Shown here: in pieces, positions 21,956 through 26,723 of the stretch | Numbering within the stretch: the stretch's first letter is position 1 | How the letters are laid out: every line of letters starts with the position of its first letter | Source: an uncultured Rhodanobacteraceae bacterium | GTDB taxonomy: Bacteria > Pseudomonadota > Gammaproteobacteria > Xanthomonadales > SZUA-5 | Direction of reading: 5' to 3' | Length of the DNA stretch: 26,723 bases | Assembly (NCBI GenBank): GCA_937928755.1 | Contig: CALEZI010000190.1 | Coordinates: 1-26,723 of the forward strand | Translations under genes and position numbers: made by a program | The notes under the pieces: generated by a model | The model's input: the letters and a program-made list of their open reading frames with translations, nothing else | Told to the model about the DNA's origin: nothing | Database searches by the model: none

Positions 21956-23335
21956 ATGACCATCGTTACCGTCGAATCGCAGCTCGCCCCGCCGCATGCG
22001 GAACTCGACCGCCTGGCGGCGATTGCCGAGGACGTGATCGCACGCTGTCGCCGGCACGGCGCCGAGCAGGTCGAGGTCGGCGTCAATGTCGAAACCGGGC
22101 TGGCGGTGAATGTGCGTCTCGGTGAGGTGGAAACTGTCGAACACACGCGCGATCGCGGCCTGTCGCTGACGGTGTATGCCGGCCAGCGCAAGGGTTCGGC
22201 GAGCACCGCCGATCTCGACGAGCGTTCGATCGCGGTCACTATCGAACAGGCGCTGGCCATCGCCCGCCATACCGAGGCCGATCCCGCCGCGGGCCTGGCC
22301 GATGCGGAGCGATTGGCGACCTGGTTTCCGGACCTCGACCTGTGGCACCCGCAGGGGCCGGATGCGGCTGCGGCGATCGAACTGGCTCTGCGCTGCGAGG
22401 CGGCGGCCCTCGATCACGATGCGCGCATCAACAACTCCGAAGGCGCCAGTGTCAGCGGCGGCCGCAGTTACGGCATCTACGCCAACAGCCACGGTTTCGT
22501 CGGCCGCGATTACGGCACGCGCTATTCGCTGTCGGCGTCGGTACTGGCGGGCAATGACGACGCGATGCAGCGCGACTCGCACTACGACAGTGCGCGCGCG
22601 TTCGTCGATCTCGCCAGCGCCGAGTCGATCGGTCGCGAGTCCGCGCGGCGCACCCTGCTGCGCCTGGATGCCCGCACGTTGACCACACGCAAGGCACCGG
22701 TGATCCTGTCGGCCGAGGTCGCGCGCGGGTTCTTCGGCCACCTGACCGGCGCCGTCAGCGGCGGCTCGCTGTATCGAAAGGCGAGTTTTCTGCTCGACGC
22801 CCAGGGCCAGCAGATCTTTCCGAAGTGGATGCAGATCGTCGAACAACCGCACCTGAAGCGCGCGGCAGGATCGTCCGCCTTCGATGACGAAGGTGTCGCC
22901 ACGCGCGCCAACCCTCTGGTCGTCGACGGCGTGCTTGAACGCTACATCCTCGGCAGCTATTCGGCGCGCAAGCTCGGCCTGACCAGCACCGGCAATGCCG
23001 GCGGCGTGCACAACCTGACGGTAACAGCCAATGCCGGGACGCTCGACGAGTTGTTCGCCGACATGGGCACCGGCTTGTACGTGACCGAACTGCTCGGCCA
23101 AGGCGTCAGCCTGCTCACCGGCGACTACTCGCGCGGCGCCGCGGGTTTCTGGATCGAGAACGGCCGCATCGCCTACCCGGTGCACGAGATCACGGTCGCC
23201 GGCAACTTGAAGCAGATGTTTGCCGACATCATCGCCGTCGGCAGCGACGTCGACACCCGCGGCAACGTGCGTACCGGGCCGCTGCGGCTCAGGGAAATGA
23301 TGGTTGCGGGGGATTCGTCGAGCGACGAGGAATGA
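21956..23335 (+). CDS. pmbA: PmbA/TldE, TldD-TldE metalloprotease subunit
   Basis: 459 residues (E. coli PmbA 450). PmbA pairs with the zinc protease TldD to form a heterodimer that degrades unfolded peptides and matures microcins; PmbA itself has lost the HExxH site, and none is seen here. Features: VGVNVETGLAVNVRLGEVETVEHTRDRGLSLTVY (N-terminal domain), SEGASVSGGRSYG, and the C-terminal block LGQGVSLLTGDYSRGAAGFWIENG with the final PVHEITVAGNLKQMF, all highly conserved. The ATG at 21956 is chosen because the upstream frame passes through a REP repeat. tldD is not in the window, which is common because the two genes are usually unlinked. Confidence 0.95.
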   Translation: MTIVTVESQLAPPHAELDRLAAIAEDVIARCRRHGAEQVEVGVNVETGLAVNVRLGEVETVEHTRDRGLSLTVYAGQRKGSASTADLDERSIAVTIEQALAIARHTEADPAAGLADAERLATWFPDLDLWHPQGPDAAAAIELALRCEAAALDHDARINNSEGASVSGGRSYGIYANSHGFVGRDYGTRYSLSASVLAGNDDAMQRDSHYDSARAFVDLASAESIGRESARRTLLRLDARTLTTRKAPVILSAEVARGFFGHLTGAVSGGSLYRKASFLLDAQGQQIFPKWMQIVEQPHLKRAAGSSAFDDEGVATRANPLVVDGVLERYILGSYSARKLGLTSTGNAGGVHNLTVTANAGTLDELFADMGTGLYVTELLGQGVSLLTGDYSRGAAGFWIENGRIAYPVHEITVAGNLKQMFADIIAVGSDVDTRGNVRTGPLRLREMMVAGDSSSDEE

Positions 23336-23342
23336 TGAGATC

Positions 23343-23370
23343 GGGAAAAGGGAAAATGGAAAAAGGAAAA
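23343..23370 (+). repeat. Heptamer array (GGGAAAA, four units), left arm
   Basis: Units: GGGAAAA, GGGAAAA, TGGAAAA, AGGAAAA, starting 7 bp after the pmbA stop. The inverted counterpart is at 23467-23497. Confidence 0.88.
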
Positions 23371-23466
23371 GGGGGATGCGGTTCGATGCGAGATGTTGAT
23401 TTCGCGTGTCTGCCGGAAACAGGCCAGCGGGTATGGATGGCCACGACTGCGAACTTGCGTGCCCCT

Positions 23467-23497
23467 CCATTTTCCTTTTTCCATTTTCCTTTTTCCA
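23467..23497 (-). repeat. Heptamer array (GGGAAAA family, four units plus), inverted right arm
   Basis: On the minus strand the units alternate AAAAAGG and AAAATGG, four full copies and a partial one. It pairs with 23343-23370 across a 96-bp spacer that contains no recognisable element. It ends 31 bp before the iaaA start. Confidence 0.88.
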
Positions 23498-23528
23498 ACT
23501 ACTCGACTGCCTTGGCGCGCCACCAGAA

Positions 23529-24491
23529 ATGAGCCCCCCCGACCTCTCCCGTTGCCGACTCGCCATCCATGGCGGTGCCGGCGTCATTGATCGCGGCGCA
23601 TTGACGGCGGCGCGCGAGGCCGAGTTCCGCGCGGCGCTGGAGCGCATCGCCGGCTCCGCGTGGGTGCGACTGCAGACCGGAGCGAGCGCGCTCGACGTCG
23701 TCGAAGCCGCGGTACGCGACCTCGAAGATTTCCCGTTGTTCAACGCCGGGCATGGTGCGGTGCTGAATGCCGACGGCGTCGCCGAACTGGACGCGGCGAT
23801 CATGGACGGGCGCACGCGCGCGGCCGGCGCTGTGGCCGCGGCGCGCACGCCGACCCATCCGGTCAGCCTGGCGCGCGCGGTGATGGAGCGCAGCGAACAT
23901 GTGCTGCTGGTCGGCGACGGCGCCGATCGCTTTGCATCGGCACACGCGCTGGAGCAATCGCCGCCGGATTACTTCATCACCGCCGAACGTGCGGAACAGC
24001 AGCGCCGGGCGGCCGCCTCGGGCAGAGTCACGCTCGACCACGATGCGCTCTACAACGGCCCGAATCCGGGCGACAAGAGCGGCACCGTCGGCGCCGTGGC
24101 GCGCGACGCCCAGGGTCATCTTGCAGCCGCGACCTCCACCGGCGGCATGACCAACAAGCACCCCGGACGGGTTGGCGACACACCCCTCATGGGCGCCGGC
24201 ACCTGGGCCGACGACGCCAGCTGCGCGGTGTCCGCCACCGGGCACGGCGAGTACTTCATCCGCTCGGCGCTGGCTTACGACGTGCACGCACGCCTCATCT
24301 ACGGCAACGCCGATCTGCCATCCGCCTGTGCCGGGGCGCTCGGGCGGGTCGGCGAACTCGGCGGCAACGGCGGCCTGATCGCGATCGACCGCCAAGGCAG
24401 CGTCAGCCTGAGCTTCAACAGCGAGGGCATGTACCGCGCCTGGGTCGAAGGCGATGGCGTGTTGCGGGTGGCGATTTACGGCGCGGATTGA
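23529..24491 (+). CDS. iaaA: Isoaspartyl peptidase / L-asparaginase (Ntn-hydrolase, type 2)
   Basis: 320 residues from the ATG at 23529; earlier starts in the open frame lie inside the repeat region. It hydrolyses beta-aspartyl dipeptides and asparagine. The precursor is cut autocatalytically before Thr186 in DKSGTVGAV (182-190), giving alpha and beta subunits. Substrate-binding motifs: HGGAG (14-18), FNAGHGAVLN (71-80) with ELDAAIMDG, ATSTGGMTNKHPGRVGD (201-217) and GAGTWAD (222-228), and SATGHGEYFIR. The length and layout match E. coli IaaA (321). It is a cytoplasmic enzyme with no signal peptide. It is convergent with the GGDEF gene, 29 bp between stops. Confidence 0.94.
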   Translation: MSPPDLSRCRLAIHGGAGVIDRGALTAAREAEFRAALERIAGSAWVRLQTGASALDVVEAAVRDLEDFPLFNAGHGAVLNADGVAELDAAIMDGRTRAAGAVAAARTPTHPVSLARAVMERSEHVLLVGDGADRFASAHALEQSPPDYFITAERAEQQRRAAASGRVTLDHDALYNGPNPGDKSGTVGAVARDAQGHLAAATSTGGMTNKHPGRVGDTPLMGAGTWADDASCAVSATGHGEYFIRSALAYDVHARLIYGNADLPSACAGALGRVGELGGNGGLIAIDRQGSVSLSFNSEGMYRAWVEGDGVLRVAIYGAD

Positions 24492-24520
24492 AGCCGCGCA
24501 TCGCGAGGCCGGCCCGCGCC

Positions 24521-26353
24521 TCAAGCCGCAACGCAAACCCGATTCCGCCCGCCATCCTTGGCCTGATACAACGCTGTGTCGGCACGCGAGATCAATGCAT
24601 CCCAGGCGCTGATCGGAGCGTCCGCGACGCAGATGCCGACGCTGATGCTGACCGCTATCGCCGGCGCCGTCTCCGCGCGCTGCGCCGGGTGCAGGCGCAG
24701 GGTACGACGCAGATTCTCGGCGACGGCAACCGCGGCGTCGACGTCGGCGAAAGTGCCGAAGGCCAGAAACTCCTCGCCGCCCCAACGCACCAGCTGCATC
24801 TGTGCCGGCAGCGTGAGCCGCAAGGTCGACGCGGCAGCCTGCAGCACCTGATCGCCGACCAGGTGACCGTATTGATCGTTGACCTGCTTGAAGTGGTCGA
24901 GATCGACCAGGATCACGCCACAGTATTCGCCCCGCCCGCGGGCAGTCCGATCGTATTCGAGCGCATCCGGGATCGCCTGGCGATTACCCAGACCCGTCAA
25001 CGGATCGGTGCGCGCGGCACGCTCCAGCTTCTCGGTGGCATCGACCAGCGCCCGATGCAGTCGCCGCACGGCGCGAAAGCGCAGCACCAGCACCAGCGCA
25101 GCCAGCAGCACGCACGCGAGCACCGCCGCCAGCACTGCGCCGATCAGCCGCTGGCGTTCGACCACCAGTTGTTGCACTTCGCCCTGACGTTCCAGCAGCG
25201 CCAAATCGGCTTCGATCGCGCGCCGTTGCATGCTGGCTTCGAGGTCGGCGATGCGCCGACTGGTCATCGTGGTCGCCATGCTCTCCTGGATCCGGTGCGC
25301 CTGGCGCGCCGCCGCGTAAGCGCCGGCGGCGTCGCCGTTCGCCATCAGGATCTCACCGTGCATCTCCATCAGCGAGCGCTCGACCAACAGATCGCCGGTG
25401 CGGCGCGCTTCGGCGAGCAGGGATTCGATCAACTCGCCGGCCTCCGCCCAGCGCTGCAATGCGACCAGTACACCGAGGCGTGCGGACTGCCGCACCAGGA
25501 CTGAACGCGCGCCCGAAACCGGTGCGCCCACGGCGATCGCGCGATCGATCCACTCCAGGGCCTTTTGCGGCTCGCCCGCCAGCAAGTAGATTCGCGAATG
25601 ACGGCTATACACACCCGAGATCACCGCGGCCTGGCCGCTGCGCTCGGCCAACTCCATGGCCATTTGCGTCATCTCCCGCGCTTCGTCCATGCGCCCCTGC
25701 CGCGCGTAGATGCCGGCGAGATCCGCGCGCAGATCAGCCAACTCGCCGAGTTCGGCGGGATCGGCGGCGGCGATGGCCTGCTCGTAAAAGCCGGCGGCCG
25801 GCTCCAGATCGTCGAGTTCGGCGTAGATGCGACCAATCTTCGACAACGATTCGGCAATCATTGCCGGCAGTTGCAGCTCGCGCGCCAGTTCCAGCGCCCG
25901 CGTATGACCGTCCAATGCCTGGTACAAGTTTCCGGCGCGTCGCTGCAAGGTGGAATAGGCATTCAGGCTTTCGATCTCGCCGGCCTTGTCGGCATGACGA
26001 CGGCGCAGCGACAGGGCGTCGTCGAAGTGCTTCAGCGCGTCTTCGTTGAGTCCCAGGCGGCGCGCGGCAATGCCTTCGTTGTGCAGCGCGCGCGCCAGCC
26101 ACAGCGGCTGATCGTGTGCGTCGGCCAACTCACGCATGCGCTGGTGCACCGCGCGAGCGGCGTCGAAATCGAGCCCGTTGAGCGCCTGCTCGGAAGACTT
26201 GCGCAGCGCGGCGAACTCCAGCTCGGCCGCGACCGGTGCAGCAGCCTGCGCGCCGGCCAGGGACGCCCATGCGACCAGTCCGGCAGCCACCGCGCACAAC
26301 AGCCAGCGCAATGGCGATTGACCTGGCAATGGCGATCGGCTGAAAACAGGCAT
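24521..26353 (-). CDS. TPR-containing diguanylate cyclase (GGDEF) with signal peptide and one membrane span
   Basis: 610 residues from the ATG at 26353. Two earlier in-frame starts (26428, 26440) add about 25 residues rich in rare A/T-ending codons, so the later ATG, which opens a signal peptide (LRWLLCAVAAGLVAWASLAGAQA), is preferred. The periplasmic part (about 40-370) consists of tetratricopeptide-like repeats (ALHNEGIAARRLGLNEDALKHFDDAL and others). A coiled coil (QRRAIEADLALLERQGEVQQ) and a transmembrane helix (GAVLAAVLACVLLAALVLVL) lead to a cytoplasmic GGDEF domain: DPLTGLGNR, VDLDHFKQVND, RWGGEEF, ISVGIC, ADTALYQAKDGGRN. The active-site loop GGEEF is intact and no RxxD inhibitory site precedes it, so it should make c-di-GMP without product inhibition. 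The signal for the TPR domain is unknown. Confidence 0.9.
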   Translation of the reverse strand: MPVFSRSPLPGQSPLRWLLCAVAAGLVAWASLAGAQAAAPVAAELEFAALRKSSEQALNGLDFDAARAVHQRMRELADAHDQPLWLARALHNEGIAARRLGLNEDALKHFDDALSLRRRHADKAGEIESLNAYSTLQRRAGNLYQALDGHTRALELARELQLPAMIAESLSKIGRIYAELDDLEPAAGFYEQAIAAADPAELGELADLRADLAGIYARQGRMDEAREMTQMAMELAERSGQAAVISGVYSRHSRIYLLAGEPQKALEWIDRAIAVGAPVSGARSVLVRQSARLGVLVALQRWAEAGELIESLLAEARRTGDLLVERSLMEMHGEILMANGDAAGAYAAARQAHRIQESMATTMTSRRIADLEASMQRRAIEADLALLERQGEVQQLVVERQRLIGAVLAAVLACVLLAALVLVLRFRAVRRLHRALVDATEKLERAARTDPLTGLGNRQAIPDALEYDRTARGRGEYCGVILVDLDHFKQVNDQYGHLVGDQVLQAAASTLRLTLPAQMQLVRWGGEEFLAFGTFADVDAAVAVAENLRRTLRLHPAQRAETAPAIAVSISVGICVADAPISAWDALISRADTALYQAKDGGRNRVCVAA

Positions 26354-26654
26354 CGGCGATGCACTTCGGCGCGGTGGCGGACGTAGAGCTTCGCCCGCGG
26401 GAATCGCAAGAAGTCGTGAAGATGCCATGGATCCGTTCACTGGGCGCGGTGACTGGGCAGATCAGGCGGGGCTCGCTATGGTCCTGATCGCTTTCTGAAG
26501 ATCGATGCTGAAATGCACCATTGCAGTGGGCGCAACCGGTCGTGCGCCAGCAAGGCGCAGTTTCATCCGTGGAACAAGCTGTTGCCTGGTTCGGCGAACA
26601 GGTCGCGGGACCAACCGGCCCTGACAGAACACGCCGCAAGGCTTTGATTTTGAT
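26354..26654. other. Intergenic region upstream of the GGDEF gene
   Basis: About 300 bp with lower GC-skewed codon character and many short open frames but none with protein features. I see no clear promoter, tRNA or terminator. The leader of the TPR-GGDEF gene must lie here. Confidence 0.5.
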
Positions 26655-26680
26655 GTGGGAGCGGATTGATGTGGGAGCGG
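26655..26680 (+). repeat. Two tandem REP heads (GTGGGAGCGG)
   Basis: GTGGGAGCGG occurs at 26655-26664 and 26671-26680, 16 bp apart. Both lack the complementary half that the array at 16722 has. The bases just before the first (TTTGATTTTGAT) resemble those before the element at 16722 (CTTGATTTT), so the homology extends beyond the head. Truncated or mid-decay REP copies. Confidence 0.7.
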
Positions 26681-26689
26681 ACTAAACAA

Positions 26690-26709
26690 CCACCAGCTGA
26701 AGCTGGTGG
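26690..26709. repeat. Strong palindrome at window end (CCACCAGC-TGAA-GCTGGTGG)
   Basis: An 8- to 9-bp perfect stem around a TGAA loop, followed by GTTTGT. Hairpins of this form (A/C-rich ends, CCACC..GGTGG) are typical of the ends of IS200/IS605-family elements and some terminators. No transposase is visible before the window ends. Confidence 0.5.
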
Positions 26710-26723
26710 GTTTGTGCTGCGGA

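Noticed and set aside
21911..23848. Minus-strand open frame of 645 codons opposite pmbA
   Set aside because: Runs across pmbA, the heptamer repeats and the start of iaaA; no protein motifs.
24492..24520. Bidirectional terminator between iaaA and the GGDEF gene
   Set aside because: Only a 5-bp GAGGC/GCCTC dyad is visible in the 29-bp gap, too weak to call.

Overview
The window is high-GC, densely packed chromosomal DNA from a gammaproteobacterium. Gene content points to the Xanthomonadales/Lysobacterales group: an rph-rdgB-hemW run, UvrD, DinB, HrpB and PmbA of gammaproteobacterial type, abundant GTAG/GTGG-headed REP elements, and a secreted protein of a type I associate with that order. The taxonomic assignment is an inference from gene content; no rRNA is present.

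Layout. Positions 1-2574 hold a signalling module: the end of a proline-rich FHA protein, a STAS-domain protein, and a convergent FHA-PP2C(SpoIIE) phosphatase. A MAPEG membrane protein diverges from the phosphatase (2648-3022). Positions 3298-4974 are on the minus strand: a phasin with a strong terminator and two palindromic operators over its promoter, a chalcone-isomerase-like exported protein, queD, and an elongator tRNA-Met only 16 bp upstream of queD. Positions 5198-8838 form a tight minus-strand operon: rph, rdgB and hemW overlap by a few bases and are followed by a Tat-signal-bearing PLP lyase of the threonine aldolase family. Positions 8839-9497 are a non-coding minisatellite. Next come a proline-rich single-span membrane protein (minus strand), a voltage-gated cation channel, uvrD, a DUF4124-type exported protein, a gamma-carbonic anhydrase and dnaG. 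A REP array (16722-16930) separates dnaG from convergent dinB. A secreted protein of unknown function, hrpB, pmbA, an isoaspartyl peptidase and a convergent TPR-GGDEF protein follow. The window ends in intergenic DNA with REP fragments and a strong hairpin.

How the genes relate. DNA replication and repair (dnaG, uvrD, dinB), nucleotide-pool and RNA maintenance (rdgB, rph, hrpB) and signalling (FHA/STAS/PP2C, GGDEF) are interleaved with single-function metabolic genes. The window looks mainly like core chromosome; I see no complete prophage, integrase or defence island.

The most unusual feature is in the intergenic DNA. At four separate loci there are short tandem arrays with a period of exactly 7 bp. 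Each locus has its own heptamer, but all fit the pattern G-K-G-A-N-N-N (GGGACAC, GTGAATA, GTGAAAC, GGGAAAA). At three of the loci the array is repeated in inverted orientation on the far side of a spacer. The fourth locus is a minisatellite of four 113-bp nested palindromes joined by 6, 3 and 1 heptamers. Other points of interest are a channel pore sequence resembling animal CaV domain I, a Tat-targeted threonine-aldolase-like enzyme, and PhaR-like operators on the phasin gene.
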